Counted from the first letter of the stretch, positions 33,391 through 41,174 are shown. The stretch: DNA of 64,000 nucleotides from Streptomyces sp. NBC_01142 (GCF_026341125.1 NZ_JAPEOR010000002.1:2430501-2494500); one strand, 5' to 3'. A program made the numbers and translations. The notes: a model not told the origin generated them from the sequence alone.

Positions 33391-33624
33391 GTGCCAGCCG
33401 ATCCCCAGCCCGACAGGGTCCTCACCCACCGCCGGGCAATCGGCGCCCGCATACGAGCCGCAAGAGAAGCCGCCGGCCTCACGCAAGAGAAGCTGGGTGA
33501 ACTCGCCAACGCGGATCGCAAAACGATCAACCGCATCGAGTACGCGATCAGCGACCCACCACTCAGCCTGCTCATCCTCCTTGCTGACGCCATCGGTGTA
33601 CCTCTCTCAGATCTCGTGCGGTAG
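33391..33624 (+). CDS. Small XRE-family helix-turn-helix regulator
   Basis: 77 residues, almost entirely one Cro/CI-type HTH: IGARIRAAREAAGLTQEKLG then ANADRKTINRIEYAISDPPL and LLILLADAIGVPLSDLV. Its size is normal for plasmid or phage regulators. The start is GTG 33391 without a clear ribosome site. It points away from the IS and toward a convergent run of small genes. Three palindromes lie upstream; it probably represses its own promoter. Confidence 0.85.
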   Translation: MPADPQPDRVLTHRRAIGARIRAAREAAGLTQEKLGELANADRKTINRIEYAISDPPLSLLILLADAIGVPLSDLVR

Positions 33625-33748
33625 GAACCCCTCTCCTGCTCTACGGGGGAGGCTGCCCCGTCCGTCGCTACGCAGCCGAAGTTTCTGGGCAGAGAGAAGC
33701 CCCGGCCATCCGCCACGGGGGGAGCGGACGACCGGGCAGCTGATGAGC

Positions 33749-33877
33749 TCAGGCCCTGGGCGGGACGATGAACGCGCGCCGTGGCCGTGGCTCGGGGGCA
33801 CGCGAGGCCGGCTCCTGCACGCGCTTCCACGCTGCGACCAAGTACGCGTACCGCGGGTCAATCCATTCCTTCGCCAT
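33749..33877 (-). CDS. Very small basic protein (42 residues)
   Basis: ATG 33877 to TGA 33749 codes MAKEWIDPRYAYLVAAWKRV, then a Pro/Arg-rich tail ending RRAFIVPPRA. Third positions are strongly GC-rich and the start is 9 nt after the stop of the upstream gene (33887), as expected for the last gene of an operon. It has no known domain. The rest of the 260-bp gap to the XRE gene (33625-33748) shows nothing recognisable. Confidence 0.6.
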   Translation of the reverse strand: MAKEWIDPRYAYLVAAWKRVQEPASRAPEPRPRRAFIVPPRA

Positions 33878-33886
33878 GGCGGAAGC

Positions 33887-34405
33887 CTAGAACGCCTTGG
33901 GCTTGGGCCTTGGGGTGATGACGATTGTCCCGCTGTCGTCCGAGTGCTGGCAGTCCGCGGCCACGGATACAAGAGTGTCCGTGGGGCCGCGCCACAGATC
34001 CCGGTCCACCTCGTACCCGGCAGCCTCGATCAGCGCGGTCGTCCGCTCGAGAATTGCCGGGTCGTACCGGCCGGGGTCAGGCTGCTCGGGGACGTGGTGC
34101 ACGAAGTTCCCGAACCGGGCGCACAGCCGGGCGTACAGGCCGGTGTGCAGGATCAGCGTGTGCCATCCCTCGTCGACCACGCGGCTCGGCGTCATCGCCC
34201 GGCCAGACTGGGACGCGGCGGTCGCCACGAACGCGAGGGCCTGCGTGATGATCCGGCCGCCCATCTCGATCTGCATGCCGGGGTTGTTGCTGAGGATCGT
34301 GCCGAGCACCGCGTTGAACTCGGCGTCGGACAGTAACGCCCGTGTCGACACTGGGGTTGGGGTGCCCGGAGGGGCCGGAACCGGCGGGGTCGAATGTACG
34401 GTCAT
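33887..34405 (-). CDS. Hypothetical protein with glycine-rich-domain-protein-like (GRDP) motif
   Basis: 172 residues. The core TPSRVVDEGWHTLILHTGLY (about residues 73-92) resembles the V-DE-x-WH-x-hIL-HT motif of GRDP-like proteins (Pfam PF07173 type) and of many Streptomyces small proteins. It is followed by RFGNFVHHVPEQPDPGRYDP and VAADCQHSDDSG. The N-terminus is Pro/Thr-rich. GAGGAGATCACC precedes ATG 34405, a strong ribosome site, which rejects the longer frame to 34618. The function is unknown. It belongs to a six-gene run of small genes reading the same way. Confidence 0.72.
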   Translation of the reverse strand: MTVHSTPPVPAPPGTPTPVSTRALLSDAEFNAVLGTILSNNPGMQIEMGGRIITQALAFVATAASQSGRAMTPSRVVDEGWHTLILHTGLYARLCARFGNFVHHVPEQPDPGRYDPAILERTTALIEAAGYEVDRDLWRGPTDTLVSVAADCQHSDDSGTIVITPRPKPKAF

Positions 34406-34494
34406 GGTGATCTCCTCTGATAGGTGGGGATCGGACCCGCCCCGGTCGGGGTTTCCTGGCCGGATGCATCGGCCGAGGCGGGGGTCAGTGGGGG

Positions 34495-34677
34495 CTAGAC
34501 GGTGACCGGTGTCCTGAGACGGCACATCGGGGTGGCGCCTCCGCAGTTCTCGCAGGAGACGATGACCACGCCCTGACAGAGCAGCGGGACTGTCTGTTGA
34601 CTCCGGCACTCCCGGCATGCGGTGCCGCGGAACTGCTGGATGCTCCGGTGTGCCTGAGCTACCTGGTCCGCGTTCAT
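34495..34677 (-). CDS. Small zinc-ribbon-like protein
   Basis: 60 residues with Cys pairs: RGTACRECRSQQTVP (CxxC) and VSCENCGGATPMC (CxxC plus C), enough for one treble-clef or ribbon zinc site. The ATG at 34677 is 2 nt after the stop of the upstream DUF397-like gene, so translation is coupled. Such tiny zinc ribbons are common in Streptomyces mobile islands and their roles are unknown. Confidence 0.7.
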   Translation of the reverse strand: MNADQVAQAHRSIQQFRGTACRECRSQQTVPLLCQGVVIVSCENCGGATPMCRLRTPVTV

Positions 34678-34679
34678 GA

Positions 34680-35021
34680 TCAGACGGCCGTGAGGGCGGC
34701 GGCCTGCTCCATCTCCGCGTCGGTGGCCATGAGGTCGTCGAACTCGCCGTCCTTCGCGCCCTCGAGGAACTTCCTCAGTTCGGCGCGGCTGAAGTACAGC
34801 ACGGGGCTGGTCGGGTCCTTGTCGTCCGAGATCGCCACCATGCGGGTGCCGTCCGGGATGCTGAAGTGCGGGTGGTCGCTGGCGTCCGGCGCCGCGGCCA
34901 GAATCACGCAGTCCTTCACGATCGGGTGGAGGTCGCTCCGGCTCGCCTTGCGCCAGTCCAGCCCGGGGGCGTGCGGGTTCTCGAACGCGACCGTCTCGCG
35001 ACCATTGCTGAGTGTGCCCAT
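34680..35021 (-). CDS. DUF397-like protein
   Basis: 113 residues. LDWRKASRSDLHPIVKDCVI and MVAISDDKDPTSPVLYFSRA with FLEGAKDGEFDDL correspond to the DUF397 pattern W-x-KSS...C-V-x-VA...D-SKDP-x-x-P-x-L-x-FS. DUF397 proteins are usually paired with DUF5753/XRE regulators in Streptomyces and can antagonise them. This one has an extra acidic C-terminal stretch and no adjacent DUF5753 gene, but the small XRE gene is 1.1 kb away. ATG 35021 has GGAGAGG upstream; the longer frame (35096) lacks one. Confidence 0.75.
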   Translation of the reverse strand: MGTLSNGRETVAFENPHAPGLDWRKASRSDLHPIVKDCVILAAAPDASDHPHFSIPDGTRMVAISDDKDPTSPVLYFSRAELRKFLEGAKDGEFDDLMATDAEMEQAAALTAV

Positions 35022-35112
35022 GAGTGGTGTCCTCTCCGGTGGGATGTGTTCTGTCCTTGCAGCCCGCCCCGGCCGGGTTTCCTGGCCGGGAGTCATCGGC
35101 CGGGGCGGGGTC

Positions 35113-35376
35113 TTAGTGCTCGCGGTACAGCGGGTTACCGGGAGCGGGCGCAGTGCGGAAGAACGCCGTCGTCGCCGACCGGAACGACCGGTGGTCTGTG
35201 TGCCGGCCTGTGTGCGCCATGGCCCACAGCTCCGGGTCCGTCTTGCCGTCGCTCGCGCCCGATGCCTCGTCGCACGTCGTGCATGCGAGCTCGAAGATTG
35301 GGCCGGGCGCGCCGGGGGTTCGGTCGATGCCGAGGATCCAGTCGGCGAGCTTGATGACGGAGCGGGCAGTCATCAC
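35113..35376 (-). CDS. DUF7848-like small protein
   Basis: 87 residues. PIFELACTTCDEASGASDGK and AHTGRHTDHRSFRSATTAFF resemble the DUF7848 family seen beside XRE and DUF397 genes in Streptomyces: a CxxC pair, then an H-x3-H-x-x-F pattern suggesting one metal site. The start overlaps the upstream gene stop by 4 nt (ATGA), so it is coupled. The function is unknown. Confidence 0.7.
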   Translation of the reverse strand: MMTARSVIKLADWILGIDRTPGAPGPIFELACTTCDEASGASDGKTDPELWAMAHTGRHTDHRSFRSATTAFFRTAPAPGNPLYREH

Positions 35377-35609
35377 ACGATCCCGGAGACGCGGGCAGAG
35401 CCGACGTGGGCCACCTTGTCCTGGCGGAGCAGGTACGACAGGTGCGCGTACAGGTGCTCCGCCTCGACGCGGGACAGCACGAGGTCCGCGTTCCCCTGCG
35501 AGCGGTCCACGGACCAGAGTTCCAGGGGCACGCGGATCTCGCCGGTGTTCGTGTCGCCGGTGGGTGCGGCATTGGGGCGAGGCGAGGCGTGCCAGGGCGT
35601 GGCGGCCAT
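35373..35609 (-). CDS. Small hypothetical protein (first gene of the island operon)
   Basis: 78 residues. It reads as a short beta-rich protein: GEIRVPLELWSVDRSQGNAD and LVLSRVEAEHLYAHLSYLLR. The ATG overlaps nothing upstream, while its stop overlaps the next ATG (ATGA). AGATCAG precedes it. It opens a run of six small genes to 33749. I do not recognise the family. Confidence 0.65.
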   Translation of the reverse strand: MAATPWHASPRPNAAPTGDTNTGEIRVPLELWSVDRSQGNADLVLSRVEAEHLYAHLSYLLRQDKVAHVGSARVSGIV

Positions 35610-35668
35610 CTGATCTCCCGTGTGGTGAGCGGCCGTTGACGGACAGTCACGGTAGGGGAGATACCGGC

Positions 35669-35699
35669 GGGTAACGGGGACAGAGTGTCCCCGTTACCC
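35669..35699. promoter_or_regulatory. Perfect 14-bp inverted repeat between TPR regulator and small-gene operon
   Basis: GGGTAACGGGGACA (35669-35682), GAG, TGTCCCCGTTACCC (35686-35699). It lies 60 bp upstream of the 35609 start and 12 bp past the stop of the TPR regulator. It can serve as terminator for the latter and as an operator for the former. GGGACAGTCTGG next to it repeats part of the arm. Confidence 0.65.
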
Positions 35700-35710
35700 A
35701 GACTGTCCCT

Positions 35711-36646
35711 CTAGCCCACTTCGCGCAGGCCGACCTTCTCGGCCAGGCGGGCGGCCTCGGGACGGAGCGCGCGCGGCGCCCCTTGCCACAAGTCAGTGAC
35801 GGCAGTGAGGGCGGACGGGGTGAACTCGACTGTCTCGGCGCCGATCTGGTGGGCGAGCTGCATCACATGCAGGGCCGCCGTGTGGTCGCCGCGCTGCAGG
35901 TGCCCGCGGGCTACCTCGACCCAGAGGCGGGCGCGCCGCTCGACTGAGGGCATGGCGTCCGGGTCGATGTCGTCGGCGAGGGTCAGTGCCTTGCGGGACG
36001 TGCGTAGATCGGTGGCTACCGACACGGCGTGGAAGTCCACGTTGGCCCTGCCGAACACGGTCGACGGGTGTACGTAGCTGGCGGGCAGGGACTTGGCGAC
36101 CTGGTCGCCGGCGCCCCAGTACCGCCACGCGTCCCCCGACCGTCCGTCTCGCGCGGCCGTCACCGCAGCGTGCAGCTGCAGCGCGCCGTACACGCCGCGC
36201 CAGTCGTCGGGCGCTTCCTCGAGGTGCGGGCGGATCAGGTCGGCCGCCTCGGTCACGACCTGCAGCGCCTCTTCGGGGTAAGACGTCTCGCGGAGGATGT
36301 TGCCCATGTTCCACGCTGCGGCGGCTATGGCGGCCGGCTGGTCGGCGTCCTGCGCGGCGGACAGTGCCCGGTCGGCGACCACCCATGCGAGCTCGGCGGG
36401 CGCGATGTAGGCGGTGGCCTGTCCGGTGAGGCGGTAGATGTCGGAGGTGGCGACCAGTGCGGCACGGCGCTCGGCCCCATCGAGGGAGCGGACGCCCGTC
36501 TCGGCGTCCCGGATGAGCGCTGGCAGGAGTCGCAGCACCTCCGTGCGGTTGTTGCCGGAGGAGTGCCACAGGATCCAGGTTTGATCCACGCGCCCCTGGA
36601 GTGCGGCGACGTCGAGCGGCTGCGGAGCGCCGTCCTTGCGGCACAC
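35711..36646 (-). CDS. TPR-rich regulator lacking its HTH domain (truncated)
   Basis: 311 residues of helical repeats (VATSDIYRLTGQATAYIAPA, AWVVADRALSAAQDADQPAA, AAWNMGNILRETSYPEEALQ) matching the C-terminal sensor part of Streptomyces XRE/TPR regulators. Full proteins begin with a Cro/CI HTH of about 70 residues plus a linker, but only 219 bp separate this GTG start (36646) from the divergent Uma2 gene. A stop lies in frame 57 nt upstream. So the DNA-binding part is missing. It may act as a decoy or ligand-binding partner, or be a remnant. Confidence 0.7.
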   Translation of the reverse strand: MCRKDGAPQPLDVAALQGRVDQTWILWHSSGNNRTEVLRLLPALIRDAETGVRSLDGAERRAALVATSDIYRLTGQATAYIAPAELAWVVADRALSAAQDADQPAAIAAAAWNMGNILRETSYPEEALQVVTEAADLIRPHLEEAPDDWRGVYGALQLHAAVTAARDGRSGDAWRYWGAGDQVAKSLPASYVHPSTVFGRANVDFHAVSVATDLRTSRKALTLADDIDPDAMPSVERRARLWVEVARGHLQRGDHTAALHVMQLAHQIGAETVEFTPSALTAVTDLWQGAPRALRPEAARLAEKVGLREVG

Positions 36647-36865
36647 CAGCGCGTCAGGGTCGTAGTCGGGGGTCTGCCACGACGAGGTCCGTCACGAACG
36701 CGCTGATGTCGAGGGTGATGCCAGCCGGGACTGTCGGGGACTCGCTGGTCGGATGCCGGCCGACGGGGAGCGGGCATGACCGAGATCAGCGTGCCGGACG
36801 GGTGGCAGACAGTACGCTGAATCCAGCGGGATCGGGCCCGCAACACAGTGTCCGGGAGGTGCTTC

Positions 36866-37432
36866 ATGACGGCCGAGATGGTAGCCCCGGCGTGGATGCA
36901 TGAGCAGATCACTGCCGAGGAGTACGAGTCCTGGTCCGAGGAGCAGTGCGCCGGTATCGAGATCGTGGACGGGATGGTCGTCGTGAGTCCGAGTGCGTCC
37001 AAGCGGCACAACCGGCTGGCCCGGATTCTGGCGAACGTCCTGGATGCCGCCGCGGGCCCGGAGTGGAACGCCGACACGGACTTCGACGTCCGGCTTCAGG
37101 ACGTCCCACTCACCAATCGCCGCCCAGACGTCGTCGTGTACCGCGCAGACACAATCGACATCACCCCCACCCGCCCTGAGCACGTGCTGCTGGTCGCGGA
37201 GGTGGTGTCGCCAGGCTCGGAAACCACCGACCGGATCGTGAAGGTCGACCAGTACGCCAAGGCAGGCATCGGCTTCTACTGGCGGATCGAGCAGGCCGCG
37301 ACAGGCGTTCCTCTCGTGTACACCTCCGTTCTCGACCCCGCGACGAAGACCTACCGGGACGGAGACGTGTTCACCGGCGTCCTCAAGGTAGCGGCCCCCT
37401 TCCCGGTGGAGATCGACCTCGGCCAGATCTGA
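36866..37432 (+). CDS. Uma2 family (DUF820) endonuclease-like protein
   Basis: 188 residues. The restriction-endonuclease-like fold is indicated by GIEIVDGMVVVSPSASKRHN (E-x-V-x-G), NRRPDVVVYRADTI (PD), LLVAEVVSPGSETTDRIVKV (E-V-x-S) and KVDQYAKAGIGFYWRI (the K-x-x-Y-A-x-x-G-I-x-x-Y-W motif). Uma2 genes are abundant and poorly understood in actinobacteria; the PD...ExV core suggests nuclease activity. ATG 36866 has GGGAGGT 7 nt upstream. It is divergent from the truncated TPR regulator and followed by a terminator. Confidence 0.87.
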   Translation: MTAEMVAPAWMHEQITAEEYESWSEEQCAGIEIVDGMVVVSPSASKRHNRLARILANVLDAAAGPEWNADTDFDVRLQDVPLTNRRPDVVVYRADTIDITPTRPEHVLLVAEVVSPGSETTDRIVKVDQYAKAGIGFYWRIEQAATGVPLVYTSVLDPATKTYRDGDVFTGVLKVAAPFPVEIDLGQI

Positions 37433-37434
37433 CC

Positions 37435-37464
37435 CACGCGCTGCTCAGCAACCGGCAGCGCGTG
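37435..37464 (+). terminator. Terminator after the Uma2 gene
   Basis: CACGCGCTGC (37435-37444), 10-nt loop, GCAGCGCGTG (37455-37464): a perfect 10-bp stem starting 3 nt after the TGA. Confidence 0.75.
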
Positions 37465-37596
37465 AGCGATGCGTGAGCGGACCGGTCCGATACAGGGCGG
37501 CATGAGCCGGATCAAGTGGCTCGCCGTGCGGTTCTGACCAGGGGAAACAGCATCGCGCGGCAGCGCCAGGCACCACCCGGCAAGGATTCGATCCCA

Positions 37597-37640
37597 CTCC
37601 TAAAGCGGGTGTCGCAGGTTCGAATCCTGCCGGGGGCACA
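37597..37640 (+). repeat. att core copy 2 (exact 44-nt repeat of the tRNA-Arg 3' half)
   Basis: Identical to 31048-31091. Upstream bases differ, so it is not a tRNA gene. It marks the right end (attR) of a 6.55-kb segment carrying the IS, the XRE gene, the small-gene operon, the TPR regulator and Uma2. A terminator-like stem follows at 37659. Confidence 0.9.
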
Positions 37641-37658
37641 GAGAAACACCTGGTCAGA

Positions 37659-37687
37659 GGCCCTTCCGTCTGTCGGACGGGAGGGCC
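37659..37687 (+). terminator. Terminator-like stem after att copy 2
   Basis: GGCCCTTCCGTC (37659-37670) pairs with GACGGGAGGGCC (37676-37687) with one G-U pair. It is placed like the terminator of a tRNA gene, consistent with displaced tRNA downstream sequence. Confidence 0.6.
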
Positions 37688-37781
37688 CCAGCGCTCGTAG
37701 CGCACATGCGGTGCGCGCGGACGACGGAGATCTTTCGCGGATGCCTGATCCTGAGACGCAGGTAGCCGAAGCACGGCGCAA

Positions 37782-38201
37782 CTATCCCGCGGCCAGGGGC
37801 GCGGAGTGGAGTTCGCGTACCAGTTGCGGAGTGAGCAGTTCGCCGGCGCGGTCGGCGAGGACGGCCATTTCATAGCCGACCAGGCCGACGTCGCACCCCT
37901 CGGCGGCGAGGACGCCGAGGCAGCTGCCGTCGCGAATGCGACCGACCATGAGGAAGCCGCCGAGCATTTCGATCATGACGAGCTTCATGCCGCGGAAGCC
38001 GTGTACCGTCGCCGCGTTCTGGGCGAGGCTGGTGATGCCGGAGACGACGGCGGCGAGGTGATCGGCGCGATCTCGGCCGAGGCTGTCCGAAGCGGCCATG
38101 AGTAAGCCGTCGGAGGAGACGGCGACAGCATCGGTGACGCCGTCTGCGGTGCGTACGAACTCCGAGATGAGCCAGCCGAAATTCTGGACGGCGGTGGTCA
38201 C
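37782..38201 (-). CDS. Roadblock/LC7 domain protein (CvnB-like)
   Basis: 139 residues. FGWLISEFVRTADGVTDAVA at the N-terminus and KLVMIEMLGGFLMVGRIRDG with LAAEGCDVGLVGYEMAVLAD follow the Roadblock/LC7 profile of conservon CvnB proteins, which form a membrane-associated complex with CvnA, CvnC and CvnD. The GTG start overlaps the kinase stop (GTGA). The usual third and fourth genes (DUF742 and a small GTPase) are absent: att copy 2 lies 140 bp downstream. Confidence 0.9.
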   Translation of the reverse strand: MTTAVQNFGWLISEFVRTADGVTDAVAVSSDGLLMAASDSLGRDRADHLAAVVSGITSLAQNAATVHGFRGMKLVMIEMLGGFLMVGRIRDGSCLGVLAAEGCDVGLVGYEMAVLADRAGELLTPQLVRELHSAPLAAG

Positions 38202-40357
38202 GATGACGCTCCTTGTGTGCTTTGAGCCTCGGCTCGGGCGACACCTGCTCTAAAGCCGTTGAGCAGGGAGGAGACAGCGGGCCTGATGGGCGGGGGTGAG
38301 GTGAAGGGGACCTCCACGGGGGCGAGCAGGCGCCCGGGAAGGACAAGGAGTGCGGACAAGCCACCGCCAGTGGTGTCGAAGAGGTGGACTTGGGCGCCTT
38401 CACCGAGGCGGTGGGCGAGTCGGCCGACGACGAGATGGCCGAGGAACCGGGTAGGCGCGGCAAGCAGGGCCTCCTCGCCAGCGTCGGAGAGGCGGGCGTT
38501 GGCACGTTCCTTGTCGGCTTCGGACATGCCGACGCCGTGGTCGACGACAGCGAAGCAGTATGTGTCGTCCTCGGTGTCGTACCAGCCGTGTACCTCGACC
38601 GGTTCGACCGGTGGCGAGAAAGTCAGCCCGTTCTCGATGAGTTCGGCAAGGAGGTGGGCGACATCGGCGACGGCGTGCCCGCGCACCCGCACCGGCTCCA
38701 CGGTCGCGATCAGGACCCGCCGGTACTGCTCCACCTCGGCAACGGCGGACTGGACGATTTCCAGGCCGTCGGCAGGTGCTGCCGTGGGCCGCGGCGGATT
38801 CTGCCCGGCCAGGACCAGAAGGCTTTCGGCGTTGCGCCGCATACGAGTGGCGAGGTGGTCGAGCTCGAAGAGCTCGGCGAGGGCGTCCGGGTCGAGTTCC
38901 TGCCGTTCGAGGCGGGTGATGAGGCTGAGCTGACGACGAACGAGGTTCTGGTTGCGACGGCCGAGATTGGCGAGCGATTCGGTGGTGTTACGGCGCAGGC
39001 CGGCCTGCTGGGCGGCCAGGCGCAGGGCGGTGAGTTCCACCTGCTGCAGGGACGCCGCGACCTCGGCGATCTCCGCCGCCCCGCCCAGCAGACGTGCATC
39101 GGGGTTGTCCGGCGCGTCCGCCGGCGGGAGGAGCTCGGCATGGTCCTGCGGGGACCGCTGGATACGGGCGACGGTTGCGGGCAGTCGGTTCCGCGCCACG
39201 TCGTGGGCGGCCTCGGCGAGCGCGCCGAGCGGGCGCGTGAGGGAACGGGAGGCAAAAGCGGCGAGGCCCCCGACGAGGGCGGCCATGAGTGCTCCCGCGA
39301 CGAGATAGGCGGCGAGGCCGATCTCGGCGTCGTGGCTGAGCCGGTCGGCCCGGTCCCTTGCGTCGTCACCGACCGACTGCTGGACGGCGTACAGATCGTC
39401 GACGAGTACGGTCATCGCATCCCACCAGGCGCCGGCGTCGGCGTGCAGCGCGGAGCCGCCAGCGGCGGCTTCCGCCCGTTTCTCGTAGACGGTGGCGCGT
39501 TCGGCGTCCGCGGTACCGAAAGCCTTCTTCAGGGCCGCGCGCTGGGGTGCGGTGGCGACCTGCCGGAAACGGGCGAGGGCGGCGACACGCGTGGCACGTA
39601 CCTCGGTGAAAGTGAGGTACTCGCGGCCGTGAAAGCCGCCTTCGGCGAACACGCCATTGAGGAAGCCGCGTTCGAGAGCGACTGACTCCTTGGCCGCGGC
39701 CAGTTCCCGCAACGCCCCCAGTCCGTCGCGCAGTTGACGGTCGGCGCCGGTCGCGGTCCCCGCCACCGGGTCGACGGCGTTGAGGGCGTCGATGGCGGTG
39801 GTGTAGAAGGCCAGGGTCGCGGCCCGGTCTGCGATATCCGCGTCGGCGCTGCCCCTGTCGGCACCGGCCCGGATGTCGGCAAGGCGCCGCAAGTGCCCCT
39901 GGATGACATCCTCGACGGCGCTCTCACGGCGCATTCCGCGCAGCGCCATGTCCACGCGCTTGCGAGTAGCGGCGAGCGGTGGGCGGAACTCCTTCTCACC
40001 TGCCAGCAGACCGTTAGTCAGGCCACGTTCGCGTTGCAGCTGGTGCACCAGGGCCTGGATTCGCAGGCTGAGGCCAACCTCGGAACGGGTCGTCCGGGCG
40101 TCGCCGAAGGCCTCGGCCCGGCCGTGCACGGCGAGACCGGCCACCGCCAACAGCAAGAAGATCGGGACCGTGATGACCACCGCCACACGGCCTCTGATGC
40201 TGCGCCAGCCAGGCATCTGCCGATGGCCGGATGACGTTCGGCCACTGCGGCGGCGCCAGGAGCGGCCCACTGAACTGCCCTTGCCTGAACCGCCCTTGTC
40301 GATTGCGTCTAACCTGCCGAGCGCCGACCGTACTGGCGTCCACACCCTCATAGTCAC
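38198..40357 (-). CDS. Nitrate/nitrite-sensor-type histidine-kinase-like protein (CvnA-like)
   Basis: 719 residues. A first TM segment (about 58-82, GRVAVVITVPIFLLLAVAGL) precedes a NIT sensor domain (about 85-345; LVHQLQRERGLTNGLLAGE). A second TM (IGLAAYLVAGALMAALVGG), a HAMP-like linker and a GHKL ATPase domain follow (HLLAELIENGLTFSPP, VVDHGVGMSEADKERAN, GLSALLVLPG). It lacks a clear phospho-acceptor His box. This is the usual first gene of a conservon, transducing a signal to the Roadblock/DUF742/GTPase partners. GTG 40357 or ATG 40351 can start it. Confidence 0.9.
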   Translation of the reverse strand: MTMRVWTPVRSALGRLDAIDKGGSGKGSSVGRSWRRRSGRTSSGHRQMPGWRSIRGRVAVVITVPIFLLLAVAGLAVHGRAEAFGDARTTRSEVGLSLRIQALVHQLQRERGLTNGLLAGEKEFRPPLAATRKRVDMALRGMRRESAVEDVIQGHLRRLADIRAGADRGSADADIADRAATLAFYTTAIDALNAVDPVAGTATGADRQLRDGLGALRELAAAKESVALERGFLNGVFAEGGFHGREYLTFTEVRATRVAALARFRQVATAPQRAALKKAFGTADAERATVYEKRAEAAAGGSALHADAGAWWDAMTVLVDDLYAVQQSVGDDARDRADRLSHDAEIGLAAYLVAGALMAALVGGLAAFASRSLTRPLGALAEAAHDVARNRLPATVARIQRSPQDHAELLPPADAPDNPDARLLGGAAEIAEVAASLQQVELTALRLAAQQAGLRRNTTESLANLGRRNQNLVRRQLSLITRLERQELDPDALAELFELDHLATRMRRNAESLLVLAGQNPPRPTAAPADGLEIVQSAVAEVEQYRRVLIATVEPVRVRGHAVADVAHLLAELIENGLTFSPPVEPVEVHGWYDTEDDTYCFAVVDHGVGMSEADKERANARLSDAGEEALLAAPTRFLGHLVVGRLAHRLGEGAQVHLFDTTGGGLSALLVLPGRLLAPVEVPFTSPPPIRPAVSSLLNGFRAGVARAEAQSTQGASS

Positions 40358-40480
40358 GAAGCTAGTCCGGCCGCCGTAGCGGCCGGTTTCCGACCTGTTA
40401 GGCCGCGTGGGAGATTCAGTTGCACCGCCCTCACACCACGGGCCAAGAGACTGTGATCGCGGCTGACAAGACAGTTGGTT

Positions 40481-40520
40481 GGTGTCGGAGTCAGGTGGTG
40501 TCGGAGTCAGGTGGTGTCAG
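40481..40520. repeat. 16-bp tandem repeat (2.5 copies)
   Basis: GGTGTCGGAGTCAGGT at 40481-40496 and 40497-40512, then GGTGTCAG. It lies in the 380-bp stretch (40358-40741) between the sensor gene start and att copy 3, in which I find no supported gene. Confidence 0.6.
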
Positions 40521-40741
40521 GCACCACCCTCTGCCCAGCGCATCAGGGGCGTGGTCGGCGTACGGCGTGGCCCAGCGCAAGGAGAAGGAAGCCAGGGCCA
40601 GGAAGAGCAAGATACACAAGAAGTGCTGGCCGGGCCGACATCCACGAGTCACATCAACGGCACTGGACGCCAGCGCACCTGCATGTCTGGGCATGGACTG
40701 CGCCACCGCAGGACTCTGCGGCCGGTCCGACGCCTGTCGAA

Positions 40742-40761
40742 CTCCTAAAGCGGGTGTCGCA
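40742..40761 (+). repeat. att core copy 3 (20-nt fragment)
   Basis: CTCCTAAAGCGGGTGTCGCA, identical to the first 20 nt of the core, after which the match stops. It is immediately beside the integrase remnant, the normal place of an attP core downstream of int. Confidence 0.7.
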
Positions 40762-40850
40762 CTCTTGGCTTCGCGCTGGGTGTCCTGGACTACGTGGGTG
40801 TAGGCGTCCATGGTGATGCTGATCCGGCTAATCCCGAAACCCTCTTCAAG
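40757..40850 (-). pseudogene. C-terminal remnant of a tyrosine integrase
   Basis: The minus frame reads FGISRISITMDAYTHVVQDT then QREAKSA. Actinobacterial phage-type integrases end in G-H-S-x-I-[ST]-x-TMD-x-Y-x-HV. The Tyr in MDAYTHV corresponds to the nucleophile. Upstream residues (LLVLEEG) no longer match, so only about 30 residues survive. The last codons run into att copy 3 (SATPALGV), as expected for an int gene abutting its attachment site. No complete integrase exists in the island. Confidence 0.75.
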
Positions 40851-40934
40851 CACTAGGAGAGGACGGAACCACCCGGAAACCTCCACTGGCCCATCATCGC
40901 GGGGCTGCGATGGCACCCCGACACCCCTGGATCC

Positions 40935-41174
40935 TTGCTGCACCTTGTTGCGCACTGTAAGTCCTCCGAGCCCGCGAACAGTGCCTGGATTCCCTGGCTG
41001 CTGGTCATGGTGCTGTTCTCCGCCCTCGTCGCGGCGTGCGTTGGCTTCCTCAAGGCGCTCGACGGCAGCCCGGCCGCCGATGCCGTCCTCTCGGCAGGTG
41101 CGGCGTTCGGAGGGACTGCGTTGCTCTGTCTGGCCGTTGTGCCAGTCGTCCAGCAGCTGCGGCAACGACGCTAG
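40935..41174 (+). CDS. Small two-TM membrane protein
   Basis: Up to 79 residues (TTG 40935). Two hydrophobic stretches, PWLLVMVLFSALVAACVGFL and AFGGTALLCLAVVPVVQQL, are joined by a short acidic loop (KALDGSPAAD) and end in RQRR. Such two-helix proteins are frequent in Streptomyces integrative elements. The start is uncertain because ribosome-site signals are weak. The gene lies between att copies 3 and 4. Confidence 0.5.
   Translation: MLHLVAHCKSSEPANSAWIPWLLVMVLFSALVAACVGFLKALDGSPAADAVLSAGAAFGGTALLCLAVVPVVQQLRQRR

Noticed and set aside
40491..41165. A 224-codon minus frame spanning att copy 3
   Set aside because: Only the 30-residue integrase tail inside it is recognisable; the rest is antisense to the small membrane protein or low in coding bias.
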